A DNA stretch of 64,000 bases from Pseudomonadota bacterium (GCA_020161065.1 JAIUPH010000011.1:658721-722720); one strand, 5' to 3'; shown: positions 9,593 through 19,660, counted from the first letter of the stretch. The notes: generated from the letters alone by a model not told the origin. A program made the numbers and translations.

Positions 9593-10632
9593 GCTTCTAT
9601 TGGCCTTCGTTGCTGTGGTCGCTGCTGGCCTTGCCGTTACTCATCCTGCTGTACGTCTGGATCCTCAAGCGCCGCCGGCGTACCAGCGTGCGCCTGGCCA
9701 GCGTGCAGGTGGCCAAGCTGGCGCTGGGCCGCGGCCCGGGCTGGCGGCGCCACGTGCCGCCGATCCTGATGCTGCTGGCGCTGGCGGCGCTGCTGTTCTC
9801 GCTGGCGCGGCCAGTGGCCACCATCACGCTGCCGATGGCCGACCGCACCATCATGCTGGCGATGGACGTCTCGGGCAGCATGCGCGCCGAAGACGTCAAG
9901 CCCAACCGCCTGGTGGCCAGCCAGGAGGCGGCCAAGAGCTTCGTGCAATCGCTGCCGCACGAGGTGCGCGTCGGCGTGGTGGCCTTCGCCGGCACTGCTG
10001 CCGTGGTGCAGGCGCCGACCACCAGCCGCGACGACGTGATCGCCGCGATCGACCGCTTCCAGCTGCAGCGCGGCACCGCCACCGGCAGCGGCATCATCCT
10101 GTCGCTGGCGACGCTGTTCCCCGACCACGGCATCGAGATCCAGCACGTCACCGGGCAGCGCAACTTCCCGTCGAAGGCGATCGGCCGCGACAGCAAGGAC
10201 GACAACAAGCCCAAGTTCACGCCGGTGGAGCCGGGCAGCTACAACTCGGCGGCCATCATCATGCTGACCGACGGCCAGCGCACCACCGGCCCCGACCCGC
10301 TGGACGCCGCCAAGATGGCCGCCGAGCGCGGCGTGCGCGTCTACACCGTGGGCATGGGCACGACCAGCGGCGAGATCATCGGCTTCGAAGGCTGGAGCAT
10401 GCGCGTGCGGCTGGACGAAGAGACGCTGAAGAACATCTCGCTGCTGACCCACGGCGAATACTTCTACGCCGGCACCGCGGAAGACCTGAAGAAGGTCTAC
10501 GAAAGCCTGTCGTCGCGCATGGTGGTCGAGCGCAAGGAGACCGAGATCACCGCCTTCTTCGCCGCCATCGGCGCGCTGCTGGCGCTGGCCGCGTCGGGCC
10601 TGAGCCTGTGGTGGTTCGGCCGCGTCGGCTGA
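9589..10632 (+). CDS. BatA-like von Willebrand factor A membrane protein
   Basis: A 347-aa inner-membrane protein with two N-terminal hydrophobic helices (about 5-25 and 57-74), a VWA domain and a C-terminal helix (about 322-342). The metal-ion adhesion site DVSGS is at residues 93-97, with later TDGQ. Between the middle strands there is a roughly 40-residue hydrophilic insertion (around residues 180-215) rich in Lys and Asp, which standard BatA proteins lack or have shorter. It completes the MoxR-DUF58-VWA module and overlaps the previous gene by ATGA. A tandem repeat CGGCTGATCCAC follows at its stop codon. Confidence 0.9.
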   Translation: MSFYWPSLLWSLLALPLLILLYVWILKRRRRTSVRLASVQVAKLALGRGPGWRRHVPPILMLLALAALLFSLARPVATITLPMADRTIMLAMDVSGSMRAEDVKPNRLVASQEAAKSFVQSLPHEVRVGVVAFAGTAAVVQAPTTSRDDVIAAIDRFQLQRGTATGSGIILSLATLFPDHGIEIQHVTGQRNFPSKAIGRDSKDDNKPKFTPVEPGSYNSAAIIMLTDGQRTTGPDPLDAAKMAAERGVRVYTVGMGTTSGEIIGFEGWSMRVRLDEETLKNISLLTHGEYFYAGTAEDLKKVYESLSSRMVVERKETEITAFFAAIGALLALAASGLSLWWFGRVG

Positions 10633-10698
10633 TCCACGGCTGATCCACAATCGGCGCCAGCCACCGCCCGCGGTAATCAAAGCGAGGGAACGCCCGCC

Positions 10699-10926
10699 AT
10701 GCCCATCTACGAATACGCCTGCGAAGAATGCGGCACCGAGTTCGAACTGCTCGTGCGCGCCGACACCAAGCTCGAATGCCCGACCTGCCAGTCGACGCAA
10801 TTGGAAAAGCAGCTCTCGGTGTTCGCCACCGCCGATGCCTCGGCACAAGCCGCGCCGACGCTGCCGATGGGCCCTTGCGGCAGTTGCGGCCACCCGGACG
10901 GGCCGGGGGCCTGCGGCATTCACTGA
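10699..10926 (+). CDS. FmdB-family zinc ribbon protein
   Basis: A 75-aa protein opening with MPIYEYAC, the hallmark of the FmdB family. A zinc ribbon is formed by Cys8, Cys11, Cys27 and Cys30. A second Cys-rich tail (CGSCGH and a late Cys) could bind another metal. The family is regulator-like, but its target is not known. In many related genomes this gene precedes a DUF502 gene and aspS; here it is followed convergently by a sugar dehydrogenase, so that neighbourhood has been broken. Confidence 0.85.
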   Translation: MPIYEYACEECGTEFELLVRADTKLECPTCQSTQLEKQLSVFATADASAQAAPTLPMGPCGSCGHPDGPGACGIH

Positions 10927-10945
10927 GCCGCGGCCAAGGGGCCCG

Positions 10946-12064
10946 TCAGCGCTCCACCCGGATCAGCCGCCCATCGGCGTTGTCGGTCAGCAGGTAGAGC
11001 CAGCCGTCGGGGCCTTGGCGCACGTCGCGGATGCGGGCCTTCAGGCCGGGCAGCACGCGCTCTTCGGCCACCACCTTGGGGCCGTCCAGCGTCAGCCGCA
11101 GCAGCGCCTCGCCGCGCAGCGCGCCGATGAACAGGCTGCCCTTCCAGCCGGGGTAGCGGTCGCTGGTCAGGAAGGCCATGCCGCTGGGCGCGATCGACAC
11201 CGGCACCCAATGCCACAGCGGTTGCTCGAAGCCGGGCTTGGGGCCTTCCTCGCCGATGCGCGTGCCGGTGCCGTAGTTGCGGCCGTAGGTGACCAGCGGC
11301 CAGCCGTAGTTGCGGCCGGGCAGCACGAGGTTGACCTCGTCGCCGCCCTGCGGCCCGTGCTCGCTGGCCCACAGCTCGCCGGTGGCCGGGTGCAGCGCCG
11401 CACCCTGCACGTTGCGGTGGCCCAGGCTCCACAGTTCGGGCGCGGCGCCGGCGCGGCCGGCGAAGGGATTGTCGGCCGGCACGCGGCCGTCGGCTTCGAT
11501 GCGCACGATCTTGCCCAGGTGGTTGGCCGCGTTCTGCGCATCGTCCTTGCGCGAGAAGCGGTCGCCCAGCGTGATGAACAGCCGGCCATCGCGCGCGAAC
11601 ACCAGCCGCCCGCTGCAATGCAGGTTGCTGGCCACCTTGGGCTGCTGGCGGAACAGCACGCTCACGTCTTGCAGACGCTGGTCGACCAGGCGGCCGCGGG
11701 CCACGGCCAGGCCGTTGCCGCTCTCGCCGCTTTCACCGCGTTCGGCCGCCTCGGTGTACGACCAGTAGATCCAGCCGTTGTCGGCGAAGCGCGGATCGGG
11801 CAGCACCTCCAGCAGCCCGCACTGGCCGCCGGCCGCCACCGGCGGCAAGCCGGCCACCGGCGCCGAGAGCTTGCCGTCGGCCGCCACCACGCGCAGCCGG
11901 CCGGGCCTTTCGGTCACCAGCATGCGGCCATCGGGCAGGAAGGCCAGCGACCAGGGATGGTCCAGCCCGCGCAGCAGTTCCACCGGCTTCAAGGCCTGCG
12001 CGGCGGCCGCGGCGCTGACCAGCCAGGCCGCCAGCAGCAGCGATAGCCGTTTGATCGTCGTCAT
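10946..12064 (-). CDS. PQQ-dependent aldose-type sugar dehydrogenase (YliI/Asd family)
   Basis: A 372-aa periplasmic six-bladed beta-propeller of the soluble glucose dehydrogenase / YliI family, which oxidises aldose sugars with PQQ. A signal peptide with an Ala-rich end (AAAAAQA) covers about residues 1-24. Then come LDHPWSLAFLPDGR, the active-site-side segments SEHGPQGGDEVN and GRNYGWP, and the closing propeller motif IRDVRQGPDGWLYLL. The ATG at 12064 is preferred for the signal peptide; an in-frame ATG 9 bases upstream is also possible. It converges on fmdB with a 19-base gap. Family members have varied substrates. Confidence 0.88.
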   Translation of the reverse strand: MTTIKRLSLLLAAWLVSAAAAAQALKPVELLRGLDHPWSLAFLPDGRMLVTERPGRLRVVAADGKLSAPVAGLPPVAAGGQCGLLEVLPDPRFADNGWIYWSYTEAAERGESGESGNGLAVARGRLVDQRLQDVSVLFRQQPKVASNLHCSGRLVFARDGRLFITLGDRFSRKDDAQNAANHLGKIVRIEADGRVPADNPFAGRAGAAPELWSLGHRNVQGAALHPATGELWASEHGPQGGDEVNLVLPGRNYGWPLVTYGRNYGTGTRIGEEGPKPGFEQPLWHWVPVSIAPSGMAFLTSDRYPGWKGSLFIGALRGEALLRLTLDGPKVVAEERVLPGLKARIRDVRQGPDGWLYLLTDNADGRLIRVER

Positions 12065-12185
12065 GCAGCGCATCTTGCCAAAGCCGGCGGCCCGGCGCGG
12101 TTGACCTTGTTCAAAGTCCTGCCTTGGGCGGCCATGGTCTGATGGCTTCATCCATTGCTTGCCTCCTTCGCGGAGCTGATCGCCC

Positions 12186-12959
12186 ATGTTGAACCAACAG
12201 GTTGCCATCGTCACCGGCGCGTCGTCCGGTATCGGCCGCGCCGTCGCGCTGGCCTACGCGCAAGCCGGTGCCAAGGTGCTGGTATCGGACCTCGCCGCCG
12301 CCGCGGCCGGCGGCGAAGAGACGGTGGCCCTCGTCAAGGCCGCCGGCGGCGAAGCGGTCTTCGTGGCCGCCGACGTCGGCGACCCCGCCGCCTGCGAGGC
12401 GCTGGCCGACGCCGCGGTGCAACGCTACGGCCGGCTGGACGTTGCCTGCAACAACGCCGGCATCGGCGGCGACCTGGCGCCCACCGCCGAGCAGACGGTG
12501 CAGAACTGGCAGCGCGTCATCGGCGTCAACCTGAGCGGCGTCTTCTACTGCATGAAGGCGCAGATCCCGCGCATGCTGGCAACCGCGAAGGACGGCAAGA
12601 ACGGCGGCGGCGTGATCGTCAACATGGCGTCGATCCTCGGCGCCGTGGGCTTCGCCAACGCCGCGGCCTACACCGCGGCCAAGCACGGCGTGCTGGGGCT
12701 CACCAAGGTGGCGGCGCAGGAATACGCGGCGCAGGGCCTGCGCGTCAACGCCGTCGGCCCGGCCTTCATCCAGACGCCGATGATCGCCGGCCTCGAAGCC
12801 GACCCCGCCACCCAGGCGGCGCTGGTGGCCATGCACCCGATCGGCCGCCTCGGCCGGCCCGAGGAAGTGGCGGCGCTGGTGCTGTGGCTCAGCTCGCCGG
12901 CGGCCTCGTTCGTGACCGGCGCCTACTACCCGGTGGACGGCGGCTACCTCACGCGCTGA
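12186..12959 (+). CDS. Short-chain dehydrogenase/reductase (SDR)
   Basis: A 257-aa classical SDR. The NAD(P)-binding motif TGASSGIG is at residues 10-17, NNAG near 91-94, and the catalytic YTAAK near 158-162 follows NMASILG with the catalytic Ser. The end, YYPVDGGYLTR, matches the usual SDR C terminus. It would oxidise or reduce an alcohol/ketone pair. It stands alone, divergent from the sugar dehydrogenase, and its substrate cannot be read from the sequence. Confidence 0.92.
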   Translation: MLNQQVAIVTGASSGIGRAVALAYAQAGAKVLVSDLAAAAAGGEETVALVKAAGGEAVFVAADVGDPAACEALADAAVQRYGRLDVACNNAGIGGDLAPTAEQTVQNWQRVIGVNLSGVFYCMKAQIPRMLATAKDGKNGGGVIVNMASILGAVGFANAAAYTAAKHGVLGLTKVAAQEYAAQGLRVNAVGPAFIQTPMIAGLEADPATQAALVAMHPIGRLGRPEEVAALVLWLSSPAASFVTGAYYPVDGGYLTR

Positions 12960-12983
12960 TCGGGTGCTGACCCGGGGCGCCGG

Positions 12984-14711
12984 TCAATCGCCGGTCGCGG
13001 CCTCCACCACCATCTGCACGCGGGCCTGGCCGTTCCACTCGTCCAGGCTCAGCCGGTAGGCCAGCCGCGCGCGCGCCGGCAGCGGATCGGCGTGGCCGAA
13101 CCAGATGGCGTCGCGCAAGGCGCCGCCGGCCATCTTCAGCCGCAGCTTGAGGTGGCGCTCGCCGACCAGGCGCTGCTGCAGCACCTGCACCTCGTCGCAG
13201 AAGGTCGGCGCCTCGAAGCCCTGGCCCCAGACCTGGGCGTCGAGCAGCGCCACCGTCTCGGGGTTGAACCATTGGTGGTCCAGCGGGCCGTCGGTGCGCA
13301 GCGTGCGCTGCAGCGTGGCCGGGTCCAGCCATTCGGCGGCCAGCCGCTCGAAGGCGGCGGCGAAGGCCGCGAAGCGGCTTTCCTCGATCGTTGCCCCGGC
13401 GGCCATCGCGTGGCCGCCGAAGCGCAGCAGCAACCCCGGCTCGCGCTTGGCCATCAGGTCCAGCGCGTCGCGCAGGTGAAAGCCGGCGATCGAGCGGCCC
13501 GAGCCCTTCAGCCGGCCGTCGGCACCGCGCGCGAAGACGAAGGTCGGCCGGTGCAGCCGGTCCTTCACGCGGCCGGCGACGATGCCGACCACGCCTTCGT
13601 GGAAGCCTTCGTCGTACAGCGCCAGCGCCGGCGGCGCGCCGGCCGCGGGCAGGTCGGCCAGCGTCGATTCGGCCACGTCGCGCATGCCGGCCTCGACCTC
13701 GCGCCGCTCGCGGTTGATGCCGTCCAGCTCGGCGGCCAGCGCGGCGGCGCGGCTGGCGTCATCGGTCAACAGGCATTCGATGCCCAGCGTCATGTCGGCC
13801 AGGCGGCCGGCGGCGTTGATGCGCGGGCCGAGCGCAAAGCCGAAGTCGAAGGCGCTGGCGCGCGCCGGCTCGCGCCGCGCCGCGGCGAACAACGCCGCCA
13901 CGCCCGGCTGCAGCCGCCCGGCGCGGATGCGCTTCAGGCCCTGCGCCACCAGGCGGCGGTTGTTGGCGTCGAGCTTGACGACGTCGGCCACGGTGCCCAG
14001 CGCCACGAGGTCGAGCAAGGCGTCCAGCCGCGGCTGATGGCGTTCATCGAAGGCGCCGCGCGCGCGCAACTCGGCGCGCGCCGCCAGCAGCACGTAGAAC
14101 ATCACGCCGACGCCGGCCAGCGCCTTGCTGGCGAAGCCGCAGCCGGGCTGGTTGGGGTTGACGATCACGTCGGCCGCCGGCAGCACCGCGGCGCCGGCTT
14201 CCAGCGCCGGCAGGTGGTGGTCGGTCACCAGCACCTGCAGGCCGCAGGCGCGCGCATGGGCCACGCCGGCGACGCTGGCGATGCCGTTGTCCACCGTCAC
14301 CAGCAGATCGGGCCGCTGCTGCAGCGCGAGGTCGACGATGGCCGGCGTCAGCCCGTAGCCGTGCAGCGCGCGGTCGGGCACCACGTAGCCCAGGCGGTCG
14401 CGCGCCGCGCCCAGCAAGGCCAGGCCGCGGATGGCCACGGCGCAGGCGGTGGCGCCGTCGCAGTCGTAGTCGGCGACGATGCAGATGCGCCGGCCCGCGG
14501 CAACGGCATCGGCCAGCAGCACGCCGGCCTCGGCCGCGCCGCGCAGGCCTTGCGGCGGCAGCAGGTGCTGCAGGCCGTCGTCCAACTCGTCGGCGGCGCG
14601 CACGCCGCGCGCGGCCAGCAGCCGCGCCAGCAGCGGGTGCACGCCGGCCTGCTCCAGCGCGAAGCTGGCGCGCGGCGGCACGTCGCGGGTGACGATCAAG
14701 GGCGTGGTCAC
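12984..14711 (-). CDS. recJ: Single-stranded-DNA-specific exonuclease RecJ
   Basis: A 575-aa 5'-3' ssDNA exonuclease of the DHH superfamily, acting in RecF-type recombination, base excision and mismatch repair. The metal motifs are D81-Y-D83-C-D85 and the DHH at 164-166. The DHHA1 part carries GGHAMAAG near 430-437. The C-terminal RecJ OB fold ends the protein. It starts with a GTG whose bases overlap the stop of the upstream gene (GTGA), so it depends on that gene's translation. Length and motif order are normal. Confidence 0.97.
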   Translation of the reverse strand: MTTPLIVTRDVPPRASFALEQAGVHPLLARLLAARGVRAADELDDGLQHLLPPQGLRGAAEAGVLLADAVAAGRRICIVADYDCDGATACAVAIRGLALLGAARDRLGYVVPDRALHGYGLTPAIVDLALQQRPDLLVTVDNGIASVAGVAHARACGLQVLVTDHHLPALEAGAAVLPAADVIVNPNQPGCGFASKALAGVGVMFYVLLAARAELRARGAFDERHQPRLDALLDLVALGTVADVVKLDANNRRLVAQGLKRIRAGRLQPGVAALFAAARREPARASAFDFGFALGPRINAAGRLADMTLGIECLLTDDASRAAALAAELDGINRERREVEAGMRDVAESTLADLPAAGAPPALALYDEGFHEGVVGIVAGRVKDRLHRPTFVFARGADGRLKGSGRSIAGFHLRDALDLMAKREPGLLLRFGGHAMAAGATIEESRFAAFAAAFERLAAEWLDPATLQRTLRTDGPLDHQWFNPETVALLDAQVWGQGFEAPTFCDEVQVLQQRLVGERHLKLRLKMAGGALRDAIWFGHADPLPARARLAYRLSLDEWNGQARVQMVVEAATGD

Positions 14712-15610
14712 AAGCGCTCCAGCAGCGGCGCGGGCTCGGATCGGCCAACGCCCGACATCAGCCTACTGATCAGCCCGCGCGGCGGCAGCGAGTAGGTCAG
14801 CGACGAGCGCTCGCCACACAGCGTCAGGCGCTCCGGCGCCTGCGCGGCCAGCTCCGCGTCGATCTGCTGCCAGGCTTTCGCCCAGCCCGGCCAGTCTTCG
14901 GCCAGCGCGGGCGGGCGCAGCCTTTCGTCGACGGTCGGCGTCGCGCCGGCGCAGGCTTGCGCCAAGCCGCAGCCGCTGAGCCAGAACGAGTTGACGGTGG
15001 ACTGCCCGCGCGCTTCGCGCTCGGCGTTCAAGGGGTGGGTGTAGAGCAGCATCTGCACTTCGTTCTGCAGCCGGCGCAGCAGCCGCGCCTGCGGCCCGCC
15101 GGGCAGCCAGCGGTCGACGTTGCGGCCGATCACGCGGTCCAGCGACGCGGTGGGCAGCGCGGCCAGGCTTTCGTGCGCCAGGTACCAGCGCAGCGGCGCG
15201 CCCCAGTGGATCAGGAAGCCTTCGCTGGTGAAGAGCGGCGCCACCGCGTCGTAGAAGGCGCGCGACTCGGCCTCGTCGAGCAGCAGCGCGGCGGGGTCGG
15301 TCAGGCTCACCTGCTCGGTGCCCAGGTGCCAGTGCACGGGGGTCAGCAGGCCCCAGGCGAGGTCGCCCAGGTCCAGCGCGTCGGCGGCCGCCGCGCGGGC
15401 GGCGAACGGCAGGCAACCATCGGCGCCGGCCCAGCCCCAGGCGCGGGCCAGCGCGCGCTCGGGCGGGGTCGACAGCGAGTACTCGTCGCCTTCGTCGAGC
15501 GTGCCCTGGCGGCCGGCCAGCAAGGCCTGCAGCCGCGGCAGCCGCAGCTCGCGCAGCGCCGCCCGGCCGGGCTCGGACAGGGGCGCGGCGAACGGGATCA
15601 GCAGGTGCAT
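14708..15610 (-). CDS. Conserved protein coupled to recJ, function unknown
   Basis: A 300-aa soluble protein coded directly before recJ, with a 4-base overlap. I recognise it only as the conserved partner often found upstream of recJ in Burkholderiales. It has a Trp- and His-containing centre (WGLLTPVHWHLG, near residues 85-96) and no membrane segment or signal peptide. Automated annotation sometimes links this family to cofactor-independent phosphoglycerate mutases, but I see no Ser/metal motif that supports that. Coupling to recJ suggests a link with DNA repair or simply shared regulation. Confidence 0.8.
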   Translation of the reverse strand: MHLLIPFAAPLSEPGRAALRELRLPRLQALLAGRQGTLDEGDEYSLSTPPERALARAWGWAGADGCLPFAARAAAADALDLGDLAWGLLTPVHWHLGTEQVSLTDPAALLLDEAESRAFYDAVAPLFTSEGFLIHWGAPLRWYLAHESLAALPTASLDRVIGRNVDRWLPGGPQARLLRRLQNEVQMLLYTHPLNAEREARGQSTVNSFWLSGCGLAQACAGATPTVDERLRPPALAEDWPGWAKAWQQIDAELAAQAPERLTLCGERSSLTYSLPPRGLISRLMSGVGRSEPAPLLERL

Positions 15611-15675
15611 GGGCCGGAATTATCCCGGCCCGCCAAAGACCGCCGCGGGCGAAGCCGGAAGGCCCGCGGCGCCGG

Positions 15676-16375
15676 TCAGCGGCGGCGTCGCCGCCGCCCG
15701 CCCAGCAGCGCCAGCGCCAGCGCCGCGCTGGCCAGCGAGCCCGGCGCAGGCACCTGCAGCACGCCGTTGTCGAACACCACCGGTGCCGACGCCGCCCCCG
15801 CGGCGCTGAAGCCGGCCATGCTGGGCACGAACTGCTGCTGCCCGCCGACATCGACGGTTGCGCCCAGCGTCGTCGTGAAGGTGTGCGTGGCGTCGAACTC
15901 GCCGCCGAAGCGGGCCCACAGGCCGAGATAGGACTGCACGAAGTAGTAGCGCCCGCTCTCGACCGTGAAACTCAGGGTGGAGGTCTGGCCGTCGCTGGTC
16001 AGCACGTCACGAAACAGCGGCACCTCCTCGCGATAGTCGGCCCGCGACAGGGCTTGCTCGGCGAAGCCCATGCTTTGCACATCGTTGGCGCGACGTTGGC
16101 GTCGAAGTGGAACACGTTGCTGATCGTGCGCGTCTCGGTCGGGCCGGCGTAGTAGAAGCTCTGCAGCGCCAACGAGTGACCCGACACGCGCGCCGTCGGC
16201 TGCGCGAACACGCCCTGCTTCAGGTCGAGCACGCCGGCCGCGCCCGAGGCGTCGATGGCCGAGCGCGTTGCTTCGCCGGCCACGATGCCGTAGCCATTGG
16301 TCGCCGTCGCCGCGGCGACGAAGCCGTTGAGCGGCTTGTAACCATCGGCGTCAGCCGCCACAAGAGCGCGTGTCC
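15676..16375 (-). pseudogene. Broken PEP-CTERM exosortase-substrate gene
   Basis: The last 134 codons (15676-16080) end in VPAPGSLAS, a hydrophobic helix and a run of five or more Arg. This is the tripartite tail that exosortase (EpsH-type) systems recognise. Upstream sequence continues the same protein in another frame up to about 16375 (a stretch with GYKPLNGFVAAATATNG, then FHFDANVAPT). The two frames meet at about 16075-16085, so a one-base slip or equivalent breaks the gene. The 5' part has no signal peptide or start and stops against the lolC leader, so the gene is also truncated. A sequencing error could explain the frameshift but not the missing N terminus. Confidence 0.75.
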
Positions 16376-16463
16376 ATCGCCAGGGGGATGATTGCCCGGC
16401 CGCTGCGGCGCCACTCGCCGGTCGCACGGCGGGGCCGGCCGCCTTCGGTAGCATCGCCGCCCC

Positions 16464-17732
16464 ATGACCTTGCTGGACCGCCTGCCCTACGAATGGCACA
16501 TCGGCTGGCGCTACACCCGCTCCGGCCGCGCGGGGCGGCGCAACGGCTTCATCAGCTTCATCTCGGGCGTCTCGATGCTGGGCATCGCGCTCGGCGTGGC
16601 GGCGCTGATCATCGTGCTGAGCGTGATGAACGGCTTCCAGAAGGAAGTGCGCGACCGCATGCTCAGCCTGGTGGCGCACGTCGAGATCGTCGACGCGCAA
16701 GGCGGCGCGCTGGCCGACTGGCAGGCCACGGCCGCCGCGGCGCGCAAAGATCCGCGCGTGCTGGGCGCCGCGCCTTTCGTCGCCGCGCAGGCGCTGGTGG
16801 CCAATGGCGAGCGGCTGCGCGGCGCGGCGGTGCGCGGCATCGACCCCGCGCTGGAAGCCGAGGTCACGCCGCTGGCGCGCGAGCTGCGCCGCGACGCGCT
16901 GGCCACGCTGCAGCCGGGCCAGTGGCACGTGGTGCTGGGCGGCGAGCTGGCGCGGCTGCTGGGCGCACGCATCGGCGACAAGCTGACGCTGATCGCCCCC
17001 AGCGGCCAGGTCACGCCGGCCGGCGTGGTGCCGCGGCTGCGCAGCTTCACGCTCGGCGGCACCTTCGACAGCGGCCACTACGAATACGACAGCACGGTGG
17101 CGCTGCTGCACATCGACGACGCGGCCAGGCTGTTCCGCATCGAAGGGCCCACCGGCGTGCAGCTGCGCCTGAGCGACGTGCAGCTCGCGCGCGCGACGGC
17201 CGCCGACCTGGCGCGGGCGCTGGGCCCAACGTACGAGGTGCGCGACTGGACGCGCGCCCACCGCACCTGGTTCGACGCCGTGCAGGTGGAAAAGCGCATG
17301 ATGTTCATCATCCTCACGCTGATCGTCGCGGTGGCGGCGTTCAACCTCGTCAGCACCCTCGTGATGACGGTGACCGACAAGCGCAGCGACATCGCCATCC
17401 TGCGCACGCTGGGCGCCAGCCCGCGCTCGATCATGGGCATCTTCGTCGTCCAGGGCGCGGCCGCCGGCGTGTTGGGCACGCTGGGCGGCGCTGGCCTCGG
17501 GCTGCTGGTGGCGCTGAACATCGACGTCATCGTGCCGGCGATCGAGCGCGCGCTCGGCGTCGCCTTCCTGCCCGGCAGCGTCTACGTGATCAGCCGCATG
17601 CCCAGCGAGCCGATGGCCGCCGACATCGTGCCCATCACCGTCATCGCGCTGCTGCTGGCGCTGCTGGCCACCCTGTACCCGAGCTGGCGCGCCAGCCGCA
17701 TCAACCCTGCCGAGGCCTTGCGTGGAGAGTGA
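16464..17732 (+). CDS. lolC: Lipoprotein-releasing ABC transporter permease LolC
   Basis: A 422-aa inner-membrane subunit of the LolCDE machine, which extracts outer-membrane lipoproteins and hands them to LolA. It has one N-terminal membrane helix within the family block [20 protein letters not shown] (near residues 28-47), a periplasmic domain of about 200 residues, and three C-terminal helices of the FtsX/MacB type. The C-terminal [18 protein letters not shown] is typical. Its last 11 bases overlap lolD. The third gene (18403) is a close paralogue. Confidence 0.95.
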   Translation: MTLLDRLPYEWHIGWRYTRSGRAGRRNGFISFISGVSMLGIALGVAALIIVLSVMNGFQKEVRDRMLSLVAHVEIVDAQGGALADWQATAAAARKDPRVLGAAPFVAAQALVANGERLRGAAVRGIDPALEAEVTPLARELRRDALATLQPGQWHVVLGGELARLLGARIGDKLTLIAPSGQVTPAGVVPRLRSFTLGGTFDSGHYEYDSTVALLHIDDAARLFRIEGPTGVQLRLSDVQLARATAADLARALGPTYEVRDWTRAHRTWFDAVQVEKRMMFIILTLIVAVAAFNLVSTLVMTVTDKRSDIAILRTLGASPRSIMGIFVVQGAAAGVLGTLGGAGLGLLVALNIDVIVPAIERALGVAFLPGSVYVISRMPSEPMAADIVPITVIALLLALLATLYPSWRASRINPAEALRGE

Positions 17733-18387
17733 TCTGGTTCTGCAGGCGGTGGACCTGCACAAGCGCTACCACGAGGACGCCATCGACGTCACCGTGCTGC
17801 GCGGCGTCGACCTGCAGGTGCGGCGCGGGCAGACGCTGGCGGTGGTGGGCGCCTCGGGCTCGGGCAAGAGCACGCTGCTGCATTTGCTGGGCGGGCTCGA
17901 CCAGCCGACCAGCGGCCGCGTCGAGCTGATGGGCCGCGACTTCGCGCCGATGGACGCCGCCGAGCAAGGGCGCTGGCGCAACCGGCACCTCGGCTTCGTC
18001 TACCAGTTCCACCACCTGCTGCCCGAGTTCAGCGCGCTCGACAACGTGGCGATGCCGCTGCGCATCCGCCGCCAGCCGGTGGCGCCGGCGCGCGAGGCGG
18101 CGCGCGCGATGCTGCTGCGCGTGGGTCTGGCGGCGCGGCTGCAGCACGGGCCGGCGCAGCTGTCGGGCGGCGAGCGCCAGCGCGTGGCGATTGCCCGCGC
18201 GCTGGTCACGCAGCCGGCCTGCGTGCTGGCCGACGAGCCCACCGGCAACCTCGACCGCGAGACCGCGCACGCCGTCTTCGAGCTGATGCTGCAATGCGCG
18301 CGCGAGCAGGGCACCGCCTTCGTCGTCGTCACGCACGACCAGGCACTGGCCGCGCGCTGCGACGAACGGCTGGCGCTGGGCGGCTGA
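17722..18387 (+). CDS. lolD: Lipoprotein-releasing ABC transporter ATPase LolD
   Basis: A 221-aa ABC ATPase. Walker [10 protein letters not shown] is at residues 43-51, the Q-loop at [12 protein letters not shown], the signature LSGGERQR near 147-154, and Walker B plus D-loop at [10 protein letters not shown]. The HHLLPEF stretch after the Q-loop is characteristic of LolD. It begins with a GTG that overlaps the end of lolC by 11 bases, so the two are translated together. It powers lipoprotein release by the flanking permeases. Confidence 0.96.
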   Translation: MESDLVLQAVDLHKRYHEDAIDVTVLRGVDLQVRRGQTLAVVGASGSGKSTLLHLLGGLDQPTSGRVELMGRDFAPMDAAEQGRWRNRHLGFVYQFHHLLPEFSALDNVAMPLRIRRQPVAPAREAARAMLLRVGLAARLQHGPAQLSGGERQRVAIARALVTQPACVLADEPTGNLDRETAHAVFELMLQCAREQGTAFVVVTHDQALAARCDERLALGG

Positions 18388-18402
18388 CGAGGCGCACGCG
18401 CG

Positions 18403-19632
18403 ATGCCCTTCGAATGGCAGATCGGCTGGCGGCTGGTGCGCTCGCGGCGCGGCGGCTTCGTCTCCTTCATCGCCGGCGCTTCGATGCTGGGCATCGCGCT
18501 CGGCGTGGCGGCGCTGGTCATCGTGCTGTCGGTGGTCAACGGCTTCCAGCGTGAGGTGCGCGATCGCATGCTCGACGCGGTGCCGCACATCGAGCTGCAA
18601 CTGCTCGACGGCGTCGACCCCGAGGTGCGCGCCGAGCTGCCCGCCAAACTGCGCGGCTGGCCCGGCGTGCGCGCCGTCGCGCCCTTCGTGCAACTGCAAG
18701 GCCTGCTGGGCCGCGGCGACACGCTGCAGGCGGTGCAGCTGCGCGGCATCGACCCCGCGCAGGAAGGCGCCGTCAGCACGCTGGCGCAGCGCCTGCCGCC
18801 GGCCACGCTGGCGGCGCTGCAGCCGGGCAGCCGGCGCGTGCTGCTGGGCCGCGAGCTGGCGCGCAGCCTGCACGTGCAGGCCGGCGACGACGTGACGCTG
18901 GTGCGCCCGGCGCTGCAGCCCGGCGAATCGCCGCGCCTGCTGGCGCTGCACGTCGCCGGCACGGTGGACAGCGGGCACTACGAGTTCGACAAGCTGCTGG
19001 CGCTGATGCACCTCGACGACGTGGCCGCGCTCGCCGGCGGCCAGGGCACGCGCGGCCTCAGCGTGCGCGTGCAGCAGGCCGAAGCCGCGCCGGCCATCGC
19101 CGCCGCGCTGCGCGACGTGGTCGGCCCCGGCATCGGCATCGCCGACTGGACGCGCACCAACCGCGGCTGGTTCGAGTCGGTGCAGATCCAGAAGCGCATG
19201 ATCGGCATCATCCTGGCGCTGATCGTCGCGGTGGCGGCGTTCAACCTGACCTCGACGCTGGTGATGACGGTGGTCGACCGCCGCGGCGACATCGCCATCC
19301 TGCGCACCCTGGGCGCGCGGCCGGCGTCGGTGATGGCGATCTTCATGGTGCAGGGCGCGGCCAGCGGCGTGGTCGGCACGGCCGCCGGGCTGCTGCTGGG
19401 CCTGGCCGTGGCGCTCAACCTCGACCGGCTGATCCCGGCCATCGAGGCGCTGGTCGGCCGGCGGCTGATCGACGCCCAGGTCTACCTGATCGACCACCTG
19501 CCGAGCGATCCGCGCGCATCCGAGCTGCTGTGGATCGCCGGCGTCTCGCTGGCGCTGTCCTTGGCCGCCACGCTGTACCCGAGCTGGCGCGCCGCCACCT
19601 TGAAGCCCGCCGAAGCCTTGCGCCACGAGTGA
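18403..19632 (+). CDS. lolE: Lipoprotein-releasing ABC transporter permease LolE
   Basis: A 409-aa permease closely similar to LolC along its whole length (for example [18 protein letters not shown] near residues 28-45, and the same YPSWRAA..KPAEALRHE end). In the lolC-lolD-lolE order this is the LolE position, giving a heterodimeric transporter. It starts 15 bases after lolD. The high resemblance to the lolC product suggests an old tandem duplication, and assigning C versus E by sequence alone is not secure. Confidence 0.9.
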   Translation: MPFEWQIGWRLVRSRRGGFVSFIAGASMLGIALGVAALVIVLSVVNGFQREVRDRMLDAVPHIELQLLDGVDPEVRAELPAKLRGWPGVRAVAPFVQLQGLLGRGDTLQAVQLRGIDPAQEGAVSTLAQRLPPATLAALQPGSRRVLLGRELARSLHVQAGDDVTLVRPALQPGESPRLLALHVAGTVDSGHYEFDKLLALMHLDDVAALAGGQGTRGLSVRVQQAEAAPAIAAALRDVVGPGIGIADWTRTNRGWFESVQIQKRMIGIILALIVAVAAFNLTSTLVMTVVDRRGDIAILRTLGARPASVMAIFMVQGAASGVVGTAAGLLLGLAVALNLDRLIPAIEALVGRRLIDAQVYLIDHLPSDPRASELLWIAGVSLALSLAATLYPSWRAATLKPAEALRHE

Positions 19633-19660
19633 AGGCCGGCGGCGGCGGACAATCCGCGCC

